This document shows positions 1 to 5,960 of a stretch of DNA of 6,211 nt, one piece after another; position 1 is the first letter of the stretch, and each line of letters opens with the position of its first letter. Both the position numbers and the translations under genes were made by a program. The notes beneath the pieces were generated by a model. That model ran no database searches and was not told the DNA's origin. It saw nothing but the letters and a program-made list of their open reading frames with translations. The stretch comes from Gammaproteobacteria bacterium. GTDB lineage: Bacteria > Pseudomonadota > Gammaproteobacteria > Chromatiales > Chromatiaceae. The stretch is taken from the NCBI GenBank assembly GCA_013041975.1, contig JABDQZ010000204.1, positions 1-6,211 of the forward strand, read 5' to 3'.

Positions 1-1323
1 CTTGCGCATGACGTAGAAAAAACGCGCCGCATCACGCCCGACTTCCTTGCGCAGTTGCCGCAAGGTCACAAACTGACCCGAACGCGTGGACATTTGAACC
101 TTTTCACCCGAACGGTACAAAACAGCAAACTGTACCAGTAACACATCGAGGAGATCCTTGTCCTCTCCCATGGCCTCCAAAGCCGCCTTAACTCGCGGCA
201 CATAACCATGATGGTCAGCTCCCCAGACATCGATCACCCGGTCAAAGCCACGTTCCAGCTTTTGCAAATGGTAGGCAATGTCAGAGGCAAAATAGGTCAT
301 CTGGCCATTATCGCGGATCACAACGCGATCCTTTTCATCGCCAAAATCAGTAGAGCGAAACCACCAGGCACCTGCTTTTTCATAGAGATGATCCGCCGCT
401 CGCAACTTGTCGATAGCCTTGTTGACTGCACCTGATTCAACCAGCGACTTTTCCGAGAACCAGTCCTGGTAAGTAACACCAAATAACCCCAGGTCATCGC
501 GGATATCATCTAGTATGGTGTTTAACGCCAGTTCGAAAACAAAACGATATCGGTTATCCCCCAGCAGTTGTTTTGTTCGAGCGATTAACGCATCAATGTG
601 CAATTCCTTGTCACCACCAGCAGGTTCGTCAGCAGGAACATCGGCAAACACTTCTTCAGCTGAATGACGGTAATCATTGCCATGTTCACGGTGCAAGGTG
701 GCAGCAATATCCCATACATAATCACCACGATAGCCATTGGCAGGAAAGATCAACTCCTCATCGGCCAGTTCCAGGTAACGCAGCCATACCGAGGTAGCCA
801 GGATATCCATCTGTCGACCGGCATCATTGACGTAGTATTCACGATGTACTTCAAAACCAACCGCCTCAAGCAGGTCGGCAACCACTGCGCCGTAGGCTGC
901 ACCTCGCCCATGACCGACATGCAATGGACCGGTAGGATTTGCTGAAACGAATTCAACCTGCACCTTTTTTCCGTTACCGAGTTGCGAGCGGCCAAACTGA
1001 TGAGACTGTTGCAGAATTTCCGGAATGAGACTGTGATAGGCATTGGCAGAAAGCCTGAAATTGATAAAACCCGGGCCTGCAATACTGACCTCATCCAGCC
1101 ACGCTGTATCGGCAATGTTTTCAATGATCTTTTCAGCCAGGTCCCGCGGCTTCATAGCGGCTTTTTTTGAAAACATCATCGCCGCATTGGAAGCAAAGTC
1201 ACCGTGCGACGCGTCGCGCGCGCGCTCGATCATAGGCTGTTTATCCACTGCTTCTGAGAAAATGCCTTGCTGGTGCAATGCATCCAGGGCGGACTGCATT
1301 AGTTGTTGTATTTGCTGTTTCAT
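1..1323 (-). CDS. argS: Arginyl-tRNA synthetase, 3' end cut by window edge
   Basis: Class I aminoacyl-tRNA synthetase that attaches arginine to tRNA-Arg in the cytoplasm. An uninterrupted frame of 441 codons runs off the left edge. ArgS is usually about 560-590 residues, so most of the C-terminal DALR anticodon-binding domain is missing. Visible parts are an N-terminal tRNA D-loop recognition domain (about residues 1-110, with AGPGFINFRL), the ATP-binding signature PTGPLHVGHGRG (residues 131-141, the HIGH motif as HVGH at 135-138), YVNDAGRQ, WGADHHGY, and the second signature as VQMSTRSGQFVTL (409-421). That last form, lacking a classical KMSKS, is normal for many ArgS proteins. The ATG at 1323 is chosen because no in-frame start exists upstream and the family's N-terminus begins here. 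I see no good Shine-Dalgarno sequence before it. It follows priA by 64 bases on the same strand, so cotranscription is likely. Confidence 0.97.
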   Translation of the reverse strand, partial: MKQQIQQLMQSALDALHQQGIFSEAVDKQPMIERARDASHGDFASNAAMMFSKKAAMKPRDLAEKIIENIADTAWLDEVSIAGPGFINFRLSANAYHSLIPEILQQSHQFGRSQLGNGKKVQVEFVSANPTGPLHVGHGRGAAYGAVVADLLEAVGFEVHREYYVNDAGRQMDILATSVWLRYLELADEELIFPANGYRGDYVWDIAATLHREHGNDYRHSAEEVFADVPADEPAGGDKELHIDALIARTKQLLGDNRYRFVFELALNTILDDIRDDLGLFGVTYQDWFSEKSLVESGAVNKAIDKLRAADHLYEKAGAWWFRSTDFGDEKDRVVIRDNGQMTYFASDIAYHLQKLERGFDRVIDVWGADHHGYVPRVKAALEAMGEDKDLLDVLLVQFAVLYRSGEKVQMSTRSGQFVTLRQLRKEVGRDAARFFYVMRK

Positions 1324-1387
1324 GAAATGACTGCGGGGTCTGGGATTAAAATGGACTAAAAACGGGGAGGAAGCATACCATGAGATG
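1324..1387 (-). other. priA-argS intergenic spacer
   Basis: These 64 bases separate the priA TGA stop (1388-1390) from the argS ATG. Read on the minus strand there is a C-rich stretch followed by TTTTT, but no complementary arm for a terminator hairpin. I see no strong promoter and no clear Shine-Dalgarno sequence for argS. The simplest reading is an operon priA-argS with readthrough. Confidence 0.5.
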
Positions 1388-3601
1388 TCACGAGTAAAAA
1401 TCCTGTGGATCGATATCGATCGACCATCTTACCTTTTTGGCTTGGGGCAGGCGTTCAATTTCCGGTAACCACTGATGGAGAAAATCATGTAGACCTGCAC
1501 GGCTTGCCGTCTGCAACAATAAATGAAAACGGTGCACCCCTTTTTTACGCTGCATCGCAGCCGGTACCGGTCCCCAGAAATCGATAGCTTCTTTTGCTGG
1601 CTTGTCAGCCAGCTTGTGCGCAGCTTCCAGAAAAGTTTCCGGCAAATCAGCCTGACTGGCTTCAGCGCGTATCAACACCTGGAAACCGTAAGGCGGAAAA
1701 CAGGCCTGTTCGCGTTCCTGCAGGGCTTGCCGGGAAAACGCCTCGTACCCCTGCTGAATCAGAAGATGCAGTAACGGATGATCCGGGTGGCGGGTCTGGA
1801 TAACCACCCTGCCGGACTTGTCTGCCCGCCCGGCACGCCCGGCGACCTGCATCAGCAACTGTGACATGCGCTCACTGGAACGAAAGTCGGTACCGTAAAA
1901 ACCGGCATCAACATCCATCACTACGACCAGCGTGACATCCGGAAAATCGTGCCCCTTGGCAAGCATCTGCGTACCGACCAGCAACTGGTGTTTGCCTTCT
2001 TTTATGGCATCCAGCTTTTCGTGCATGCTGCCTTTTTTACGGGTCGAATCATGGTCTATCCGCACACAACTGGCATCGGGAAAGTAGCGATTCAATACCG
2101 CCTCAATCTGTTCGGTACCCTGACCAAGGGTTATCAGGTTTTGCTGACCACATTCCGGGCACTTGGGCGGAACGGGCTGCTGATGGCCGCAGTGATGACA
2201 CCAGAGGCGGTTCTTGCCTGCGTGCAATGTCATGCGCGCATCGCAACGATGACATTGCGACACCCAGCCACAATCATGACAGGTAAGTACCGGTGCATAA
2301 CCACGGCGATTGAGAAAAGCCATGACCTGGTTGTCTTTCTCCAGTTCTTCAGCAATCAGCCGCCGGGTCACCGGAGAAAAACCACCATCAAGTCGCACAG
2401 AGCGAATATCAATCAGTTCGATGCTTGGCAAACTCGCGTTGCCGGCACGCTCTGTCATTTTCAGCAACTGGTAATTTCGCCGATAGGCATTTTGCAGTGA
2501 CTCGAATGATGGCGTGGCAGAACCCAGTACGACCGGACAGTTTTTTTCCTTACCGAGTGCAACTGCCATATCACGCGCCGAGTAACGGAAACCTTCCTGC
2601 TGTTTGTAGGACGGATCATGTTCTTCATCAACGATGATCAAGCCCGTCTGCAACAAAGGCGTAAATACCGCTGAACGGGTACCGATCACCAGGCGTGCCC
2701 GACCACTGACTGCCTCTTGCCACGCATAGGCTCTCTCTCTTTCAGAAAGTCCCGAATGCAGCGTAACAAGCAATTCACTGACGCGTGCCTGAATACGTGA
2801 TACCAGTTGGGGAGTCAGGGCAATTTCAGGCACCAGAATCATCACCTGTTGACCACGTGCCAGTATTTCATTGGCTATCGCGACATAGACTTCCGTCTTG
2901 CCACTGCCGGTAACGCCATAGAGCAGTGAAACCTGAAAACCTGATTGCTGCAGCACGCTATTAACCGCCTGCTGTTGCTGGACTGCCAGTGATGGCGGCG
3001 GACTTGTAGAATGCCCTGGAATTTGCTCCTTGGTTTTTTCTGTCTGCTGCAGAAATCCCTTATCCACCAGCACTTTTAACGGCGCCTGAAAATTATCAAA
3101 ATTTTCTGACAGCTGCTGACGGCTCACCGAATCCTGCTGAGATTGCATGAACTGCATGATTTGTTGCTGACGGGGCGCACGTTTTAACTGATCCGGCCCA
3201 AGCGCTCTGCCTGACTCGGTCAGTTGCCAGGCTTTCTCGATCTTTTCGACCAGAGGCTCGCCCTTGCGCAAATACACTGGCAATGCCGACAGTATCACCT
3301 CACCGGATGGATGATGATAATAACCAGCCACCCAACGCAGAAACTCAATGTAACTGCTTTCCAGTAAAGGGGACTCATCCAGAACTTGTCTGACTGGCTT
3401 GAGTAATTCCGGCGCAACCTCTGATTGCTGTACAACCTCAACCAGAACAGCAATCCGTTCTCCGCGTCCGAAAGGCACTCGCAGACGTATTCCCGGCTTT
3501 AAATCGCCAATATTGACACCTTCTGGAGGCAAATAATCAAAAAGCGCGCGCAATGGCACCGCAACGGCGACACGTATTACTGGGTTGTTTGACATCATCA
3601 C
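1388..3601 (-). CDS. priA: Primosomal protein N' (replication restart helicase PriA)
   Basis: Superfamily 2 3'-5' DNA helicase that recognises stalled forks and D-loops and starts primosome assembly to reload DnaB. The frame is 737 residues; the E. coli protein is about 732, so it looks full length. Visible from N to C terminus: 3' DNA-binding domain (about 1-115), winged-helix region (about 116-190), Walker A GVTGSGKT (229-236), PEIALTPQ (258-265), DEEH box (325-328) followed by the aromatic-rich loop with GFRYSARD, GSATPS (360-365), eight zinc-binding cysteines (C441, C444, C450, C453, C468, C471, C481, C484), GTQMLAKGHDFP (543-554), motif VI QVAGRAGR (585-592), and a C-terminal domain. Three consecutive possible starts occur: GTG at 3601, ATG at 3598 and ATG at 3595. 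A weak TAAAG-like site just upstream suits the two ATGs better. No helicase or zinc residue is missing. Confidence 0.98.
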   Translation of the reverse strand: MMMSNNPVIRVAVAVPLRALFDYLPPEGVNIGDLKPGIRLRVPFGRGERIAVLVEVVQQSEVAPELLKPVRQVLDESPLLESSYIEFLRWVAGYYHHPSGEVILSALPVYLRKGEPLVEKIEKAWQLTESGRALGPDQLKRAPRQQQIMQFMQSQQDSVSRQQLSENFDNFQAPLKVLVDKGFLQQTEKTKEQIPGHSTSPPPSLAVQQQQAVNSVLQQSGFQVSLLYGVTGSGKTEVYVAIANEILARGQQVMILVPEIALTPQLVSRIQARVSELLVTLHSGLSERERAYAWQEAVSGRARLVIGTRSAVFTPLLQTGLIIVDEEHDPSYKQQEGFRYSARDMAVALGKEKNCPVVLGSATPSFESLQNAYRRNYQLLKMTERAGNASLPSIELIDIRSVRLDGGFSPVTRRLIAEELEKDNQVMAFLNRRGYAPVLTCHDCGWVSQCHRCDARMTLHAGKNRLWCHHCGHQQPVPPKCPECGQQNLITLGQGTEQIEAVLNRYFPDASCVRIDHDSTRKKGSMHEKLDAIKEGKHQLLVGTQMLAKGHDFPDVTLVVVMDVDAGFYGTDFRSSERMSQLLMQVAGRAGRADKSGRVVIQTRHPDHPLLHLLIQQGYEAFSRQALQEREQACFPPYGFQVLIRAEASQADLPETFLEAAHKLADKPAKEAIDFWGPVPAAMQRKKGVHRFHLLLQTASRAGLHDFLHQWLPEIERLPQAKKVRWSIDIDPQDFYS

Positions 3602-3640
3602 ACTTTAGCAGAGCAGTTACCCACAATCAGCCCAATAACC

Positions 3641-3661
3641 TGTGGATAACTTTGTGGATAA
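3641..3661 (-). promoter_or_regulatory. Two tandem perfect DnaA boxes upstream of priA
   Basis: Read on the minus strand, TTATCCACA occurs at 3653-3661 and again at 3641-3649, in the same orientation with three bases between them. Both match the strongest E. coli DnaA box exactly. The nearer one ends 39 bases before the first possible priA start codon. A third box, TTACCCACA (3617-3625), lies in the opposite orientation and has one mismatch. The match and position are seen directly; that DnaA binds here and affects priA transcription is inferred. Confidence 0.7.
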
Positions 3662-3815
3662 AATATTTTTTTATTTTGCGCTTTGATTTCGAAGCCCTAT
3701 AAAAAATAATACTTATCTTCGAATAAAATATGTTTTCCATTTAAAATCATATAGTTATAGAATCTGTTAATATATTACAAGTTAAAGAAAATTATTCCTA
3801 ATAATCGCTATGTTA

Positions 3816-3842
3816 TTGAATTATGGTGTGTATAAGTAAAAT
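3816..3842 (+). promoter_or_regulatory. Possible sigma-70 promoter for the kinase gene
   Basis: TTGAAT (3816-3821) and TAAAAT (3837-3842) are separated by 15 bases, two fewer than ideal. TATAAG (3831-3836) is an alternative -10 with no good -35. The first choice would give a leader of roughly 17 bases before the ATG at 3867. In DNA this AT-rich such matches arise easily by chance. Confidence 0.25.
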
Positions 3843-3866
3843 GACAATTTCAATGGAACTTCCCTC

Positions 3867-4748
3867 ATGGATATTCTGAATACACTTTCACAGGCCATTT
3901 CCAAAGCCACAGGCAAAACCTTCACTGCTGACCGCAACCAGCATGCTGGCGGTGGCTCGATTAACCAGACGATGAAAATTTCTGATGGCCATACCAGCTA
4001 CTTTGTAAAACTGAACAGGCCTGAACTGATAACCATGTTTGAGGCAGAATCAGCCGGATTACAGGAATTGGCTCAAAGCGATTTTGTAATTCCTGCTGTC
4101 ATCTGCTCCGGTAAAAATCCCCAAACCGCCTGGCTGGTACTGCAAAGCCTGCAACTGGGTGGTGGCAACCAGCAATCTTTTGCAATGGCAGGTGAAAACT
4201 TCGCTCACATGCACCGGATTCGCAGTGAGCGCTTTGGCTGGTCGATGAATAACACCATAGGCTCAACACCACAAATAAATGACTGGACGGCTGACTGGAG
4301 CGAATTCTGGAAAACTCACCGTTTCGGATACCAGATAAAACTGGCAGCAGAAAATGGCTACAGCCGTCACGTGATCGACAAGGCTTCACGTCTGGCTGAT
4401 GAATGCCACCAGTTTTTTTCGCACGATCCTTTTCCATCCTTGCTGCATGGCGACTTGTGGTCAGGCAACCTTTCGTTTGATGATAAAGGTCAGCCTGCGA
4501 TTTATGACCCGGCTGTTTACTACGGTGACCGCGAAGCCGATCTTGCCATGACGGAACTGTTTGGTGGTTTCAGTCGCAGTTTTTACGATGCCTACAACCA
4601 GGCTTTTCCGCTGGAGCCCGGTTACCCGGTACGTAAAAGGCTGTATAACCTCTACCACATTCTTAATCATATGAATCTGTTTGGCGGAGGATATGAAAAC
4701 CAGGCGCTTTCCATGGCGGAAAGTCTACTGGGAGAAATACGTGCCTGA
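3867..4748 (+). CDS. Fructosamine/ketosamine 3-kinase family protein
   Basis: Predicted cytoplasmic kinase that phosphorylates the third carbon of sugar-amine (Amadori-type) adducts so that they break down spontaneously, releasing the amine. At 293 residues it fits the usual family length of about 290. Visible features: glycine-rich nucleotide loop AGGGSIN (27-33), conserved lysine in FVKLN (K48), acidic pair in FEAES (E59, E61), AHMHR (113-117), NTIGSTPQ (129-136), catalytic loop HGDLWSGN (194-201) with D196 as the predicted catalytic base, metal-binding DPAVYYGDREADLAM (214-228), and ELFGGF. All key residues are present. The ATG at 3867 has a weak GGAA site eight bases upstream. It is related to E. 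coli YniA; the natural substrate in bacteria is not established. From memory, many relatives carry a redox-active cysteine in the nucleotide loop; here that place seems to be S31. It converges on folA. Confidence 0.93.
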   Translation: MDILNTLSQAISKATGKTFTADRNQHAGGGSINQTMKISDGHTSYFVKLNRPELITMFEAESAGLQELAQSDFVIPAVICSGKNPQTAWLVLQSLQLGGGNQQSFAMAGENFAHMHRIRSERFGWSMNNTIGSTPQINDWTADWSEFWKTHRFGYQIKLAAENGYSRHVIDKASRLADECHQFFSHDPFPSLLHGDLWSGNLSFDDKGQPAIYDPAVYYGDREADLAMTELFGGFSRSFYDAYNQAFPLEPGYPVRKRLYNLYHILNHMNLFGGGYENQALSMAESLLGEIRA

Positions 4749-4749
4749 A

Positions 4750-5241
4750 TTACTGGATGCGTTGCAGCCGAATAAAGTCGAAAGCAAACTTGTGGCGATC
4801 ATCAGCCGCGTGGTGTTCACGCGTGACCTCCTGCCACTGCTGAGTATCCCACTCCGGAAAGAATGCATCTCCTTCCGGTTCAGCATCTACCAGCGTCAAT
4901 TCCATTCGGTCAGCCTGATGCAGTAACTGCTGATAAAGATTGGCTCCGCCAACAATGAAGACCGGCTCCTCCTCGGGAACCAGGGAAATGGCCTGTTCTA
5001 TAGAGTGCACAATCTGTGCATTTGCAGACGGGTAATCCAGATCACGTGTTATCACAATATGGTGCCTGTCAGGTAAAACGCCCGGTAACGACTCCCAGGT
5101 TTTCCTTCCCATAACGATGCTATGGCCCAGTGTCAGTTTTTTGAAATGCTTTAAGTCATCGGGCAAGCGCCACGGCAGTTTGTTATCGATTCCGATAACC
5201 CGGTTTTTTGCCAGTGCGGCAACTAAAACCAACTCGTTCAC
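4750..5241 (-). CDS. folA: Dihydrofolate reductase
   Basis: Reduces dihydrofolate to tetrahydrofolate with NADPH in the cytoplasm, supplying one-carbon carriers for thymidylate, purine and methionine synthesis; it is the target of trimethoprim. The 163 residues match the chromosomal bacterial family (about 160). Seen: NRVIG (13-17), LPWRLPDDL (22-30) with D28 as the equivalent of the catalytic D27 of E. coli, GRKTWES (45-51), FIVGGANLYQ (95-104) of the cofactor site, and the C-terminal DAEPEGDAFFPEW. The start is GTG at 5239-5241: an in-frame TGA lies three codons upstream and the conserved N-terminal strand begins here. GAAGG sits only three bases before the GTG, a short spacing that could lower initiation. 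Its TAA stop is one base from the stop codon of the convergent kinase gene. It looks like the normal housekeeping enzyme rather than a plasmid-type resistance form. Confidence 0.97.
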   Translation of the reverse strand: MNELVLVAALAKNRVIGIDNKLPWRLPDDLKHFKKLTLGHSIVMGRKTWESLPGVLPDRHHIVITRDLDYPSANAQIVHSIEQAISLVPEEEPVFIVGGANLYQQLLHQADRMELTLVDAEPEGDAFFPEWDTQQWQEVTREHHAADDRHKFAFDFIRLQRIQ

Positions 5242-5413
5242 GAGCCTTCAACCATTTCACACACAGCATTTATCAGCGTGCAGTCTTTATCCTCTAACAT
5301 AATTCTTACTTATCGATTTTGAATATGAGAAGTATAAAAGCCCTTATTGCCCAAATCGAGCAATTAGCCGCAAATTTTTACCGCAAAAATCTCAATAGCG
5401 AATACGATAATTC
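5242..5413 (-). other. folA leader / spacer between folA and the 59-residue gene
   Basis: A 172-base AT-rich spacer without an open frame. It contains an 11-base direct repeat ATAATTCTTAC (plus strand, 5299-5309 and 5407-5417; the second copy overlaps the stop codon of the small gene), a tandem CCGCAAA(T/A)-type repeat around 5368-5390, and a weak five-base dyad ATTGC/GCAAT (5346-5364). None forms a convincing terminator or riboswitch. Confidence 0.4.
5331..5336 (-). promoter_or_regulatory. Possible -10 element for folA
   Basis: Read on the minus strand TATACT matches the sigma-70 -10 consensus at five of six bases, about 90 bases before the folA start. No good -35 is found 16-18 bases upstream, so this is tentative. 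Another candidate is the GTAAGAATTAT segment nearer the gene (5299-5309). Confidence 0.22.
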
Positions 5414-5593
5414 TTACCAACCTAAATCACTATATTCTTCGGCCTGCTTGACACTTTCGCTCTTTGTCTGCTCATCTTCTTCGACGTAGACAACTTCATC
5501 CCAATGCCAGGGGATGATAACTTCTTTAGCAGACAAGTCTGCGGCAATAAAAACAAATGAAACTACCAGAGTTGCCAAAGCAAAAATTTTCAT
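5414..5593 (-). CDS. Small exported acidic protein, 59 residues, unrecognised
   Basis: I do not recognise this protein. The start is the ATG at 5591-5593, preceded by GGGAG with seven bases of spacing. A longer frame from 5662 would bury the signal peptide and has no ribosome-binding site. Residues 1-22 form a textbook signal peptide: MK, then a hydrophobic stretch IFALATLVVSFVFIAA, ending DLSA with likely cleavage after A22. The mature 37-residue peptide opens with KEVIIPWHWDEVVYV, which is aromatic and beta-prone, and becomes strongly acidic (11 Asp/Glu against 3 Lys), ending YSDLGW. It has no cysteine and no lipobox, so a soluble periplasmic or secreted peptide is inferred. It lies 100 bases downstream of the 88-residue gene and upstream of folA on the same strand. 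The coding call rests on the strong start context and signal peptide; with so few codons it could still be a chance frame. Confidence 0.62.
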   Translation of the reverse strand: MKIFALATLVVSFVFIAADLSAKEVIIPWHWDEVVYVEEDEQTKSESVKQAEEYSDLGW

Positions 5594-5658
5594 ACGTATC
5601 TCCCGACGTTCAATAAATTCAAATGAATGAAAATACGATACCGGAGAATTCATTTTAG

Positions 5659-5678
5659 ACATTGAATATTTTCAATGT
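5659..5678. repeat. 8-bp inverted repeat between the two small genes
   Basis: ACATTGAA (5659-5666) and TTCAATGT (5671-5678) are perfect complements with a TATT loop. It lies 15 bases after the stop codon of the 88-residue gene and about 65 bases before the start of the 59-residue gene. The stem is AT-rich and is not followed by a T run on the minus strand, so it may be an operator or a weak mRNA hairpin rather than an intrinsic terminator. Confidence 0.5.
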
Positions 5679-5693
5679 GTTCGGCATTTACTT

Positions 5694-5960
5694 TTAATTC
5701 CATAGTCTGGAATCAGGCTGCCTTGCCAGACAAAGACTATAGGCAGGTTTTGGCGATGTATTCGTCATAAATTTCTGTGCAAGCAAGCATTGCTCATGTC
5801 CATAATACGTATCACTTTCAATATCATCGAACCTGATCACCTGGGTAGGCCTCCATTGTTGATCGCTCCAGTAATGGCTGGGAACTAACAGCCAGACTGT
5901 TCGGGCATGAGCAGAGCTTACCATTACCAAGCTCAACAGAAACACGCAGGTTGTTTTCAT
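5694..5960 (-). CDS. Small exported protein with two cysteines, 88 residues, unrecognised
   Basis: I do not recognise the family. The ATG at 5958-5960 is preceded by CTGGGG with six bases of spacing, a good ribosome-binding site. Residues 1-19 are a signal peptide: MKTT, hydrophobic CVFLLSLVMV, then SSAHA with an A-x-A cleavage site before R20. C5 lies in the hydrophobic core, not in a lipobox. The mature part of 69 residues is rich in aromatics (W23, W31, W36, W87 and several Tyr) and has exactly two cysteines, C58 and C77, in EQCLLAQKF and YSLCLAR, which could form a disulfide in the periplasm. This spacing resembles other small periplasmic proteins with one Cys pair, but I can assign no function. 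It lies on the same strand as, and upstream of, the other small exported protein and folA. Confidence 0.72.
   Translation of the reverse strand: MKTTCVFLLSLVMVSSAHARTVWLLVPSHYWSDQQWRPTQVIRFDDIESDTYYGHEQCLLAQKFMTNTSPKPAYSLCLARQPDSRLWN

Larger units (their letters stand above)
3602..3866. promoter_or_regulatory. AT-rich divergent regulatory region between priA and the kinase gene
   Basis: This 265-base gene-free region must hold the promoters of both divergent genes. From 3661 to 3840 I count 38 G or C in 180 bases (about 21%), far below the flanking genes. It holds DnaA boxes at the priA end, a 10-base palindrome TAATATATTA (3768-3777) and an AT-only dyad ATTATT-CCT-AATAAT (3791-3805). There is no GATC site in it, unlike E. 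coli oriC. I see no open reading frame or RNA gene in it. Confidence 0.7.

Noticed and set aside
750..1124. A 124-codon minus-strand frame inside argS in another frame
   Set aside because: The argS frame is continuous through this stretch, with HVGH and other motifs in place, so this is a shadow frame and not a frameshift.
1241..1249. Near-consensus DnaA boxes inside argS (1241-1249) and priA (3060-3068)
   Set aside because: Each is single, has a mismatch in the last base and lies in conserved coding sequence, so chance is enough to explain them.
1364..1397. Plus-strand GGGGAGG followed by a five-codon frame (MRCHE)
   Set aside because: Looks like a leader peptide, but it sits antisense in the priA-argS spacer and end of priA, with nothing on the plus strand for it to regulate.
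1949..2500. A 183-codon open frame on the plus strand opposite priA
   Set aside because: It lies wholly antisense to the zinc-binding and helicase core of priA, whose frame is unmistakable, and its translation resembles no family. It is a by-product of priA codon use.
3617..3850. A complete chromosomal oriC
   Set aside because: Only two good DnaA boxes, no GATC sites, and none of the usual origin neighbours. It is kept as a DnaA-box regulatory site instead.
4681..4926. An 81-codon plus-strand frame overlapping the end of the kinase gene and antisense to folA
   Set aside because: Out of frame with the kinase and opposite folA. No ribosome-binding site or recognisable domain supports it.
5594..5662. 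N-terminal extension of the 59-residue protein from the ATG at 5662
   Set aside because: It would place the signal peptide internally and has no Shine-Dalgarno sequence, while the ATG at 5593 has GGGAG at proper spacing.
5697..5713. Inverted repeat ATTCCA/TGGAAT at the end of the 88-residue gene as a terminator
   Set aside because: The six-base stem overlaps the last codons, is AT-rich and lacks a following T run on the minus strand.
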